Positions 1 to 10,796 of a DNA stretch of 64,000 nt are shown here, one piece after another; position 1 is the stretch's first letter; each line of letters opens with the position of its first letter. The stretch is taken from positions 1,412,501 through 1,476,500 of the forward strand of contig WPIO01000007.1 of NCBI GenBank assembly GCA_009760855.2. Direction: 5' to 3'. Source of the DNA: Cristatella mucedo. Lineage: Eukaryota; Bryozoa; Phylactolaemata; Cristatellidae. The notes under the pieces were generated by a model. The model had not been told where the DNA came from and searched no databases. It saw only the letters and a program-made list of their open reading frames with translations. The position numbers were made by a program, and so were the translations under genes.

Positions 1-104
1 TTAGATTGCCGCTCGTAGAGAGTGACGGCAAAGCTAAATCTGAGTACGAGCATTCTCTTCTAGTTGATCTATTTCTTCTTACCCTGTGCTGTTTCACTGG
101 CCAC

Positions 105-195
<91 letters not shown>
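105..195. repeat. (CT)n microsatellite
   Basis: An almost pure CT dinucleotide run of about 85 bases. It creates an apparent Ser-Leu open frame that is not a gene. Confidence 0.97.
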
Positions 196-196
<1 letters not shown>

Positions 197-715
197 AAGC
201 TGTCCTTCGCGACGCTACTCGGGTAGAGACTTTGCGCTTGAGCCAGTTGCTAAGGCTGCCGGGTACAAGCTCGAAGAGTGGCCGCGGCATCGAGTGAACG
301 CTAAACAGAGGAACGAACCCTCAATTTTTTGTGTACTTGTTAAGAGCCACACTCTGCTCGAAGTAAGCAAAGCAGCCGTGGACACGCACTCAAAGTAACC
401 TGCGTCGCGGAGCGACGCATCTTGTAGTCGCCGGCCACACGCTATAAGCCGCCGCACCGGTGGTATTCTTTTACTAAAACTCGCTGCCCTGAGCGCCAAC
501 CCGATGCACCATTTGGACAAGCACTTAATTGAAACTGCTGTGGCGTAGTCTGCATCGTCACCGAGTGGTTAGTCTGGAACTCGCTCCAGACACTGGTGGC
601 AAAAGACCTCTCAGAGTCACATGCATGCTTCTGTTAACGGTCATACCTAGAGCTCTTGAGAGTATGGAGAGCGTGCGAGAGACCTCGAGATGATCGGTGG
701 GGTGCCAATTGAGAA
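196..715. other. No recognisable feature
   Basis: Mixed-composition DNA with no convincing exon. The short stretch around 560-590 resembles part of a tRNA but lacks a full cloverleaf and a B box. Confidence 0.4.
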
Positions 716-1030
716 GGCAGCAGCAGCACTGAGATAGAAATAGAGAGACAGAGAGAAAAGGAGAGATTGACAGACAGAGGGGAGAGAGAGAGTGACAAAG
801 AAAGAGAATGAGACAGACAGACAGAGAGAAATGTATAATTAAGTATACTAGACGCAGTGACAGAACGAGAGAGAGCGCGAAAAGATGACGCAGCGGAGAG
901 GTGAAACATAGAGAAAGAGTTGAAGGGGAAAAGAGTTTAGACGAAAGGGGAGAAAGAGGGCGAAGGAGAAATAGAAGCGGAAGAATAGCAGAAATTAGAG
1001 CGAGAATGAGAGTCGGGATAAGAGAAGAGA
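716..1030. repeat. Purine-rich (GA) low-complexity tract
   Basis: About 300 bases strongly biased to A and G on the + strand with many GAGA and AGACAGAC motifs. It is a degenerate polypurine/polypyrimidine tract. Confidence 0.8.
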
Positions 1031-1239
1031 CATTGGAGAGTTTGCGCGTGCACTCACGCGTGCATTCGTAAGGTGACGTATGACCAATGAATGAGCCAAA
1101 TTTTTTTCTCGGGGCTGAACCTCTACCTTGAAGGGTGCAGTACAGGCTCAAGGCCTTCTCTCAAGGCCTTCTTTCTTCCAGAAAGAGATTAACTCCTCTG
1201 AGGTTGCTGCAAAAATATAGTATTACTGTTAATATTATT

Positions 1240-2830
1240 CTGCAGCGACTGTCGCCTGGTAGGCGCCGCCAGCTGAAACCGCCCAGGCGGGCACGATACG
1301 CCGACGACTTCTGCAGCCTGATTACGGGTGCAGGCTAAGTCAGCCGCGAATGTCGCGCCCAGGGCCACGCGGCTCGGGTTCGCTCGACGCCACGAAACGC
1401 GAGCCTGATTTTGCTATCAGCAGCAGTGCGGGGGGGCTGAGCGTGGGCTGGGTCTGATGAGCGCGAGCGCACCCGCCAGCGCGCTCGCCGACGCGTACGC
1501 CCTTTGTGCAGACGCCGCTGATGAGCGCTCCGCCGCGGCCCACGACGCGCACCTCTCGTCGCTAGAGGCTCTGCTCGCCGCGCACGCGGAGGTGAATAGA
1601 GTGCGCCGAGGCGGGCGGCGCGAGGTGCCCGCGGCTGCTGCTCCGCTCACGGGAGCGAGCCGTCAGCCGCCTCCGTCGCCGCGTGCGCCGCCCGCCTCGT
1701 GGCGCTCGGCTAGCGGGCGGTCGCGCGGCGCGCGCTGCACGCTCGCCTACCCTCAGTCATCGTCTCCAGCTCGGCAGCGGAGATGGACGCGACGCGGCAA
1801 CGTTGTCGGCGGCGCGCTTCAAGCCACCGCCGCCGCCGGTTTGTCCTGCGAGCGGCACGCACGCACGGCGAGTAGGAGATTATCTCGTCGCCAAGCGCAA
1901 CCGATGCTCGCCACGGTAGCCGGTCGCGCTCTCGCGCGCGGCGCGCGCGCGGCCTTTGTGGTCTGAGTACTCTTCTTAATTGCTGCGCGGCAACCCGCAA
2001 CGCGGCGCTGCGAGCGGCCTTTTGTGGATCGAATCAGCGCGGCCAGCGCCAGCCGGTGCGTGAATAGTGCTCGGTGACGCCGATGAATAGCGAGCGCAAA
2101 AACGCTTGAATCTGCGACCAGTGCGAGTCGACTGCGAGTCTGTAGCGCTGTCCTAACGATCGTTTCACTTCGCGGCCATTAATCGATGAGTGAAGTTGCG
2201 GCGACGGCTGCTGCGGCGACGGCAGCTACGGCGGCCGGCGGCGAAGCCTGAGCATGTGCATTTAACTCCACCGATCGCTCGCGAACCGGCGATCATTAAG
2301 AGGTCGTCGCTGCAGCTCTTAAGTAGACCCAGCAGCGTTGCATAGTTCGCGTTCGAGCGGCGCGCGCGATCGCTTTTCGGATCACTTCATCGCTCAAGCT
2401 CGACCTGCTCGCTCGCTCTGCTTCGCCCGCACTGTCTCGGCCGACCACGCTGAACGAGCTTAGCACGCGTACTGCGCTCGCTCCGGTTACGAGCTCGAAA
2501 CGAATCAATGGCTCGGCAGCCGTCTGGTATTGCCGGCCGCAGGGTTCCGCTTCCGACGCCGACGCATCGCCTGCCTTCGTCGCCTCCAGCTCTACGGCAT
2601 CGTCGTCGCTCGGGCTGCGGGGCCTCGGGCCTCGTTCGGCTTCTCAGGCTCCGCATCAACACGAGCCTTTTATCGGTAGCACGCGCACGGCCGCCAGCGG
2701 CAGGAGCCTTTTATCGGTAGCACGCTCACGGCCGCCAGCCGCCAGAGGCGGCGGCGAGCCGCGACAGTCACGCTGCGGCGGCGTCACCGCTGAGTGGCTG
2801 CTGGACCGTTCTGACCGGCACCCAATAGCG
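1240..2830. other. GC/CpG-rich island with candidate Ala-rich open frame
   Basis: About 1.6 kb of GC-rich DNA with many CpG and CGCG motifs, unlike its surroundings, as at a promoter or first exon. On the + strand an ATG at 1457 opens 45 codons, starting MSASAPASALADAYALCADA, before a GTGAAT donor-like site at 1592; the frame stays open to 1966. I do not recognise the protein and found no partner exon, so coding status is uncertain. Confidence 0.3.
2663..2745. repeat. Two-copy tandem repeat, 41-bp period
   Basis: The block starting GAGCCTTTTATCGGTAGCAC occurs at 2663 and again at 2704 with only a few changes, followed both times by GCCGCCAGC. Confidence 0.85.
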
Positions 2831-2965
2831 GCTTGTAAAGTTAAAAAAAAGTTTTGCTGATTTAGTTTTTAGCTGTTCCGTTTGGCTAAAAAAAATACTA
2901 GCTGATTCAACTATCTATATTTCGCATATGAGCCTTAACGGTCACCGGAGGATTATACTAATCAT

Positions 2966-3560
2966 AAAAATAATAATAATAATAAGTTGACTGCATAGCG
3001 CTCTGAGAAAAATAATTTGTTATCCATATGCTGTATAGCTCGCTGAAAGAGCAGCGCAACTCGAGGCGCGAGAAATGACGAGAAATCATGCCGAGACAGA
3101 TGCAAAAAGCAAAAGCACGCGAGAGGAAGACGGTCAGCAGAGCCGCCGCTAGGAGGAGCTCTGGGTAATAGCATTCACTGAATCGCGAACGGGTAATTAG
3201 GCAAAAGGGGCAAGGTGCTCGCTCTTCGCAACCGCTTTGCCACCTGCAATTGACTGAAGTGGAAAGCGAGTTCAAGACTTTCCATGCGTACGAACTAAAG
3301 ACACAGTCACTAAAAGACTTAGTGCGAGGTAAGGCGAGAAGACTGGAAGCCAAGGAGTGGCTGATGCGAGATCCCACACGAAGAGCGAGGAAGTCGGATA
3401 CCCTAGCGAGGTCACACAGGTCACAGATGAGTGAAGCGGCCTATAGGCCAGAGAGGGAGAGAGAGAGAATCTTGAAGCCGTTTGAAAGCTTAACAGGGAG
3501 CCAGTGAAGCTGGGCGGAAGCGCGGTGATTAGAAGCTACACCGTTGATGACTGGCCAGAC
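2966..3560 (-). mobile_element. Degenerate CR1/L2-like LINE 3' fragment (family 1)
   Basis: (AAT)n tail at the left end, then GCGCTCTGAGA of the stem-loop. Minus-strand translation contains TKSFSDCVFSSYAWKVLNSL, a decayed form of the family C-terminus NLKSFGDRAFSSYAPKAWNS. The middle part is too diverged to align by eye. Confidence 0.6.
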
Positions 3561-3964
3561 AAGATGCTTAGTTTTTCATCATCCATAGACGATTAAAGGA
3601 ACATCCCAGGAGTTTTAAATACTGGGAATAGCTGTTATCTAGATGCGATGTTAGTCTCCAGAGGCCGGATGCGGGTGCGGGGCGGTTAGTGGCTAGAGGG
3701 TGCATGCTGGAGGCTAGAATCTCTTGAACAGGTGACTTGGCGTCTGCCTCGGGACCGTCTGCAAAGACAGGTGCGTCGTCGTAAAACTCGCTTCCACTGG
3801 TGCTTCCTAAAAGCGTCAGCACAGCTCTGGTTCGTCTGAGCTTTCCTGTCTGGGATTGTACCAAATATAAACTCATAGCCACTGTGCATATAACAGAGGC
3901 AAATGCGTGTAAGTATCATATCTATACTTAATGGCTTGGTAGTATTGAGAGTTAGGCAGTTCAA

Positions 3965-6900
3965 TAATGCATTAATAATAATAACAATGCTAAGAATACA
4001 TTTGTATAGCGTCATTTGTGAACTTACTCTCTTTTTAGACATTATAAAGACACTGTAAAGAAAGCATGACCAAGTGATTAGTGGTAACATTCACAATGTC
4101 CTCAACCATAACATTGTTAGATGTGATATGCGTCTGCATAGGTTAAACATGCAGATAAGGGTAGTAGCAGCAGGGAGAGTGTCGGCGCACATAAGCAAAC
4201 AGCGTACGAATCGCAAGGACTCACTAAATTCTGTAATAAACAGGTGTGTTTAAGCTTCTTTTTAAAAGTCTTTATTTCAGGAGATGTCCTGACGTCAGTC
4301 TGCGTGAGTTTCAGGCTTTAGGAGCATGCGAACTAAAGGCACAATCTCCAAAGGTTTTGAGGTTCGTACAAGGTATAGCTTTACGATTTTAGTCAGAACA
4401 GCTGGTTGTACGATGCTTTGCAAGATGGAAGATTAGTTCTGATAGGTAGGCTGGAGCCCGAGAGTAAAGGGACGTAAATGTAAGTAACAGAACGTGGAAT
4501 TCGATGCGCTTCTCTATTTAGAGCCAGCCCAGGTTGCCGAATAGTGGTGTGATGTGCCAACTGCGACGCGTTCCTCATACAAGGCCAGCTGCAGAGTTTT
4601 GTACCAACTGTAAACGCTTGTTTGAAACGCGGCTAGACCAGCAAGCAGTGATCCACAGAAGTTGAAGTGGATGTTACAAATTCATGGACCAATGTGGATG
4701 TAGTTTTTCTGTCTGAAAAACCCGAATTTGAGCAATGTTATGCTGCTGAAAGTAGGCAGACTTGACTGTGGACCTGATGTGGCCGTCTAATGAAAGGTCA
4801 CTTTGAAACCGAACACCTAGATTCCGTACAGCTACAACATGAGATATGCTGGTGGAGCCAATTTTGAGCAATAATCTTTCCAGTTTATATGTCACAGTTG
4901 GTTTGCCAATAACTAGTAAGTTGGTTTTATGATTATTCAATTCAAGAAAGTTTGCTGTCATCCAAGTGCAGATGCCATAAGTACATGCAGCAAGGGAGTT
5001 GAGAGAATTCGACGTGCTGGAGGGCTGGAAGAGGTCAAAGCACAGGTACAGCTGAGTGTCATCTGCATAGAAGTGAAAGCCTAGGTTGTGCCTGGAAATC
5101 ACATTGGCAAGAGGGAGAGTATAAACCGTGAAAAGAACCGGACCTAGCACGGAGCCCCGAGGTGCCCCGTACTTCAGTGGTTCTTGGATTACCTTTTTCC
5201 GTCTACGTCATTACTCTGGAGTCTCCCCAGTGCCAGTGATACCCAGGCGAGATGAAAAGCGCACAAAAAGACATTTCTGATCAATCATGTCAAATGCAGC
5301 CGAATCCAGCAAAAGAGTTAGAGAGACTTTATGCAAATCTGCATTCCTGAGAAGATAAGATCGTTCGTTATACACCATAGCAATTCTGACTCCGTGGAGT
5401 AATCATATAAATCTGGAACTTACTTTCTAGGTTTTAAGTTTCAATCTAAGAGTTCAGCTGATCCAACAAAACTCGTTTCAGCGTCTTTGAAACTACCGGT
5501 GAAAGGAAGACTGGGCGGAAGCTGCTCAAGCTCTCTTGGTTTAGTGTTGCTTTCTTAATTAGTAGCATAGCAATAGCCTTTTTGAAAGGTGCACAGACAT
5601 TACCTGAGGCTAATGACATATTTATACAGTTATTTATGCTTGGCAGCAGCAGATCTGTGCATCGTAGAAGTAGGACAGTAGAAATAGGGTCTAGAGGACT
5701 AATAGTCTCTTTTTATTCGAAGATAAATCTCATGATAAGGTCACCGGTGGTCTCAATTTAGACATTGAGGTGGCGCATGGAATTGAGTGACAGGGGTCCT
5801 GTGTTGATGTCATTGAGGGACAGAAGAGTCCAGAAGGGATTCTGCTACCTAAGTGATGGACTCTCTGACCTTGTCTACCTTGCTGACAGAGAAGCTGAAG
5901 AAGGAAGCGATCGGCCAAATCACCACCACAAGGAGCACTAGGTAGGGAGCTAACCTGGCAGTGGTTAACACGACATGGTTGATGGTAGTCATCAGCATTT
6001 TGGATTGTGCATCTTTGATTCAACAATATCTTTGTAGAAGCTCTACTTGGCCTTTACTAGGATCGACTGGTATGATCTACAGTAGCCTTCGTGTGCCTGA
6101 CGACGGTCTGTCGGTTCTAATCTTTTGTATGCTTTCTCTCAAGCTTGTGGTTAATAGACCCAACTACTTAACGGCTTCGGTGAATCGGTGAAGGCCGTCT
6201 GGGCGAACATCTCACTTAGTCAGAGGTGCAAAGTCGTTAAGCACGTCAGCAAGTGTCGTGTTGTAGCCTTCTGCCAACGATTACAGGTCGAAAGGGATAT
6301 TGAGCAGCAGGGGCGAAGACGATACTTTCGCGCTGACTTCATCGATGTCAAGGTGTTCTCGAGTTTTCGCGATTCACAGATAGTTTTTTGGATGCGGATG
6401 ATGGCACACACTGTGGGCTAAACGAGACCCGCATGCAATCAGATGGACAGGATTTGGTAATAATAGGACACGATAGCATACACGTGCGAGAGAACATCTT
6501 ATCGAGTGTGACCTTTGTGGTGATTTAGGTCATTCGCATGAGTCACAAAAGAAAAAGAGTCAGTCAGTGCATGAAATTCGGCGCTTAAGACTTAAGGCTA
6601 AATCGTCGAAATGAATGTTAAAATTATTAGATATTAATATTAATTAACGAGGATACATTGATTTCTTGCACACAGAATCGAAATGAGATCGGAGAAATCT
6701 AAGATATTCTATTGCGTATCACTTTGCAGCAAATGTAAAGCGCCTAGAAAGAGATTAAGTTCTCTGAGGGCGCTTTATCAAGTGCAATATTATTATTATT
6801 ATTATAAGATAAAGGCGGAGTTGGTGGTTCCTGGGGGCGATATATTACTGCCACCATCGGCAGCCTGTTGTCGGAGAGGCTTAAAAAACAAATGGTTCGA

Positions 6901-7560
6901 AAGCTTGCTTCGAGGGGCCTGCAAACTGTTTGAAATTGAGGGAGAAATGGGCGACAGTGGCGACTCCGTCGCCTGTTTTCATTGATCCAAGTTCTAGGGG
7001 TATGAAAAAATGAGTAACTTGTCTGGGTTGCGTCCGTTACGGTCGTAATGTTTGTCTATTTCAGCCAGGTCTCGGTCAAAGCGAGCAGGTTGCGGATGCC
7101 GTCAATAATCATCTCATCTTCTATTAGGAGTTTATTGCACATCGAGCGAGCATTCCAGAGACAAGAGTTAAGATGGGCCGCCGAAGTTCTAGTCGGCCAG
7201 CTCCGACGGCCACTAATTTCGAGCGATTCACAGCAGCTGTCGAGGGTGATCGCGTAGGACAGCACGCGACAATGCTTTGAAAGCCACTAGAGCGGAGCTT
7301 CCGCCACCGGCGGACACTTCCGCCACCGCTTTTTGCGGCTGAATTCCAACTCGCGGATCCTGACAACAACAACCGCTCAAGAAAAGCATTTCGACGACGA
7401 TAGCGAAATGATGCTAGATCACACAATATACGTTCACTACAGTCAGTGAAAATAAGGCCGACTGAATATGCACGTTCATAACACTCGGAGGTGTCAAGGC
7501 CGGTGCCGCCGACTTGGCAGGCACGGTTGAAAGCTATAAGCGTCTCCATGTAAATAGGCG
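3965..7560 (-). mobile_element. Decayed, near full-length LINE (family 1) with endonuclease and reverse-transcriptase remains
   Basis: Reading leftward from 7265, the minus strand shows LNSCLWNARSMCNK...LALTETWLK (AP-endonuclease start). A linker follows near 6030-6420 (TLADVLNDFAPLT), then SPLDPISTVLL and ESLSSFRPVFLSPVVSKTL (5460-5700), GAPRGSVLGPVLFTVYTLPL and the catalytic YADDTQLY box (about 5060-5160), the C-terminal domain, and a tail near 3968. Frames shift and carry stops, so it is a pseudogene. Part of the endonuclease is missing, and a + strand LINE tail sits inside. The motif order (EN, RT, short 3' repeat) fits the CR1/L2 group. Confidence 0.82.
6690..6808 (+). mobile_element. 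Young LINE (family 1) 3' end inserted in the older LINE
   Basis: About 115 bases matching the family 3' end, from TATTCTATTGCGTATCACTT through the stem-loop GCGCCTAGAAAGAGATTAAG...GGGCGC to (ATT)n. It is almost identical to 62160-62275 and lies opposite to the element it interrupts. Confidence 0.8.
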
Positions 7561-8084
7561 CGCCATTTCTTAAGCGCTATGGTCACAAAACAAACAGAAA
7601 AGCTTTAAACAGCTTTTAGCTTCATCGGTTTCCAGATACGATGTTCGCAAGAACCTCGATTTTCGGAAAATATTTGTGCAACTGACGAGAAACTCTATTA
7701 GCGCTTGGTATCGGGAGGCGAGAATTTCGGCGGATCGACCCGACAATCAGACCTTCATTGCTTACCCGTAGAGTTGAGCAGCTACGGAAATACGTCGTTT
7801 TTGAAGCTCCTTTATCACTAGGGATTAGTGTTCGATGGAAAGATCAGTTACTATAATACCTCCACCTCCTTCCTACTGTCAGCTAGACATAGAATGCCTA
7901 GCGACGAATCATGAACAGAGACCTAGCTTCTGGTGACGCATCGGTAATCAGGGTCTGAAGCCACCAGTCATCTCGTCCTCAGCTGATTTATTTATCAGTC
8001 ACCCATACTCAGTTGATGCACTTTGTAAGAGTAGCATTCTCGACTAGTAGCAGCTCCGGAAAGTCGCGAGAGTTGTGACTTGTT
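7561..8084. other. No recognisable feature
   Basis: Unique-looking intergenic DNA between the LINE 5' remnant and the satellite-like array. No coding or RNA signal recognised. Confidence 0.4.
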
Positions 8085-9340
8085 CCGAGCCATTTGAAGC
8101 CATAACTTGCGAACGCGAATAAGCAACTGCATACAATTTTGTGGGTAAACCCGGAACACTGTTTTCTGTTGCGTGGAATCAAAGCCGCGGTTCCTCAAAG
8201 CTTACTGTAGAATAGGCAGCTGTTCCGCAGTTGGAGTGTGTATGAAGACTGGCTGGCTGGCCCGTACCATTTGAGGCAGTAGCGTAAAAACGCTAATGCG
8301 CAGTTGCAAGAAAGAAATTTTGAGGGTGAACCCGGAACACCATTCTGTACAATTTGGAGTCAAGACCACATTGTGCGACACCTAGTGTAGAAATGGCAGT
8401 TGCAGCGCCATTGAAGTGTGTAGGGAGGCTCGCTGGTCCGGCCTGTTGGAGGTCATAGTATGAGAAAGCCCATGCACTTTGCCGTGAAATTTAGTTGTAA
8501 TCCCGGAAGACGATTTTCTGCAAATTAGTATCAAAACCGCAGCTGCGAAATGCTTATTGTGGAAATGGCAGCAGTATCACACTCCGATTATGTAGGGATG
8601 GCTGGTCCTGGCTATTGGAGGCCATTGCATAAGAACTCCCAAGCGCTATTCTTTGAAATTGGATTGGTAAACCCGGAACACTGTTTTCTACAATGTGGAA
8701 TCAAAACCACAGTTGCATGACGCCTATTGCGGAAATGAAAGCTGTATCTAATTTTCAATATGTAGGGAGGCTTGCTGGCCCGGGCTATTGGAGGCCATAG
8801 CATGAGATTACTCAAGCGAAGTCACAAGAAATTTGGCGGGTTAAACTGGGCCATTGCTTGCTATAATTTTCACTCAAAACCACATTTGCACGAAGCATTT
8901 CATTGAAATAACTGCTGTATCACTGTTTGACAACGTAGAGCTGACATTCGGGCCGGGCCATTGGAAGCCATCCGAGGCCTGAGAACGCGCAAGGGTAATC
9001 TTATGAAATTTGGTGGGGAAACTTTACATACCGTTCTCTATCGTGCAAAATCAAATCTACAGTTGTGCGACGTTTCTTATGGAAATTGCAGCTGTATCGC
9101 CATTAGGATATGTAAACAGGGTGGCTGGTCTGAGTTATTTGAGCTCACAGCACGAGAACGCGCAAGTGCAATCGCATAAAATTTGGCTGGTAAATCCGTA
9201 ACACTATTCTGCATCATTTTGAATAAAAACCGCCGCGTTCTGGCATTTATTGCAAAAATGGCAGTTCAATCGCAGTTATTCCTAGGACCCCAAACATTCA
9301 GCAGTTGCAAATTAAACCTTGACTTTGCACGTAGACCTCT
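8085..9340. repeat. Diverged tandem array, unit about 174 bp, about 7 units
   Basis: The landmark CCCGGAACACTGTTTTCT or a decayed form recurs near 8151, 8331, 8504, 8672, 8846, 9020 and 9194, i.e. every 168-180 bases. Each unit also repeats a TGGAGGCCATAGCATGAGA-like block and GGAAATGGCAGCTGTATC. Units have diverged by point changes and small indels, so open frames in it are accidental. Confidence 0.85.
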
Positions 9341-9725
9341 TAGTTGCCTGCCAGTGCATATATTTTAGTGTTATGGTCAATGGTGTCGCTAGACCAGAGC
9401 TGTCACCGTCCGATTCGTGAAAGGCAGCCGGAATATCCGGGAACTATGGGAACGAAGCTCAGAGCTAAAATTCTTTGACGCGCATTCACAAATTTTCGTC
9501 GCCACGGTATTCTCTTGCAAGATGAAAATCTTGAACCTTGCGCCAAAGAGGCTGTCCGAGGTGAAACGAGCTTCCTAATGGCTGCGCTACAGGAAAGATG
9601 GCTAAACGGGCATTCTGACTAGATTTCTCAAAATCTATCACGATATTTGCCGTTTCAGAGTTTGCATTATTAATGCAGGAAGAAACTGGACGTACGACTA
9701 TTACCTCCACGACAGCCGTACTATG
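9341..9725. other. No recognisable feature
   Basis: A short unique stretch between the tandem array and the LINE tail; no coding signal recognised. Confidence 0.4.
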
Positions 9726-10796
9726 CAATAATAATAATAATAATATTGCACTTGATAAAGCGCCCTCAGAGAACTCAATCTCTTTCTAGGCGCTTTACAT
9801 TTGCTGCAAAGTGATACGCAATAGAATAGTAAGTAAAATCATGCTTGAAAAACAAACAAAATGAATAACATGGTTAGGGGTTACATGCACTGGGTCAGCA
9901 TGCAAATGTGGTTAGTGGCAGCATGAACAGTGTCAGCACGCATAAGCACATCGAGGACGAATCACAAAGACCCACTAAATGCTGTCCTAAATAGGTATGT
10001 TTTTAAGTTTCTTTTAAATGTGGTCAGGTCAGGGGATGTTCTGATGCAGGTCGGGAGGGAGTTCCAGGCTGTGGGAGCATACGAGCTAAATGCACGGTCT
10101 CCAAAGGATTTAAGGTTTGTACGAGGTATTTCTAGACTGTTGGATTCCGAGAAGCGAGTGGTACGATGCTTTGCCTGATGGGGTAGTATATCTGAAAGAT
10201 AGGCTGGAGCCATAGAATGAAGAGACCTAAAAGTGAGCGACAAAACCTTGAAGTCAATCCGTTGCTTGACTGGTAACCAGTGCAGGTCGGCGAGAAGTGG
10301 AGTAATGTGGCAACTGCGACGCTCACGACAGACAAGCCTAGCTGCCGAGTTTTGCACCAGCTGCAATCGCCTGATCGCACATGCTGGTAGGCCAGTAAGC
10401 AGTGAGTTGCAGAAGTCGAGACGAGATGTCACGAATGCATGGACCAACTTGGACGTGGTATCCTTATCTAAACAAGCCCTAATTTTAGCAATGTTATGAA
10501 GCTGAAAATAGGCAGATTTGACTGTGGTGCTGATATGGTCGTCTAACGAGAGGTCACTTTGGAATATGACACCTGGATTTCGAGCTGATGCAACTGGAGA
10601 TATGCTGGCAGAGCCAATTTTGAAAGTCAGCCTTTCCAATTTCTGAATAACACTAGGTTTGCCCATAACTAGTAAGTTAGTTTTATCATCGTTTAGTTTT
10701 AGAAAATTTGCTGCCATCCATGATCGGATGTCATCAATGCATGCAGCAAGTGAGTTGAGAGAATTTGAGGTGCTCGAAGGCTGCAACATTCATTTC
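9726..10796 (-). mobile_element. Young 5'-truncated LINE (family 1) with intact C-terminal frame
   Basis: Tail (AAT)n at 9726, stem-loop, about 200 bases of 3' UTR, then an open frame on the minus strand (10789 to 9962). Its translation includes DIRSWMAANFLKLNDDKTNL, RLQLVQNSAARLV, LLADLHWLPVKQRIDFKVLS and AWNSLPT, the C-terminal domain of CR1/L2-type reverse transcriptases. The catalytic YADD box is missing through truncation at about 10787. It is nearly identical to 23968-25107. Confidence 0.92.

Noticed and set aside
6-398. Open frame of repeated Ser-Leu
   Set aside because: Produced by the CT microsatellite; flanking residues have no coding character.
545-610. tRNA-Ser-like stretch CACCGAGTGGTTAGTCTGG
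   Set aside because: No acceptor stem, no GGTTCRA B box and no complete cloverleaf.
8085-9340. CRISPR-like spacing
   Set aside because: Units are about 174 bp, diverged and contiguous; there are no short identical repeats with unique spacers and the genome is eukaryotic.
9962-10789. Host gene of 275 aa
   Set aside because: It is the C-terminus of a LINE reverse transcriptase with a repeat tail and many copies in the window.
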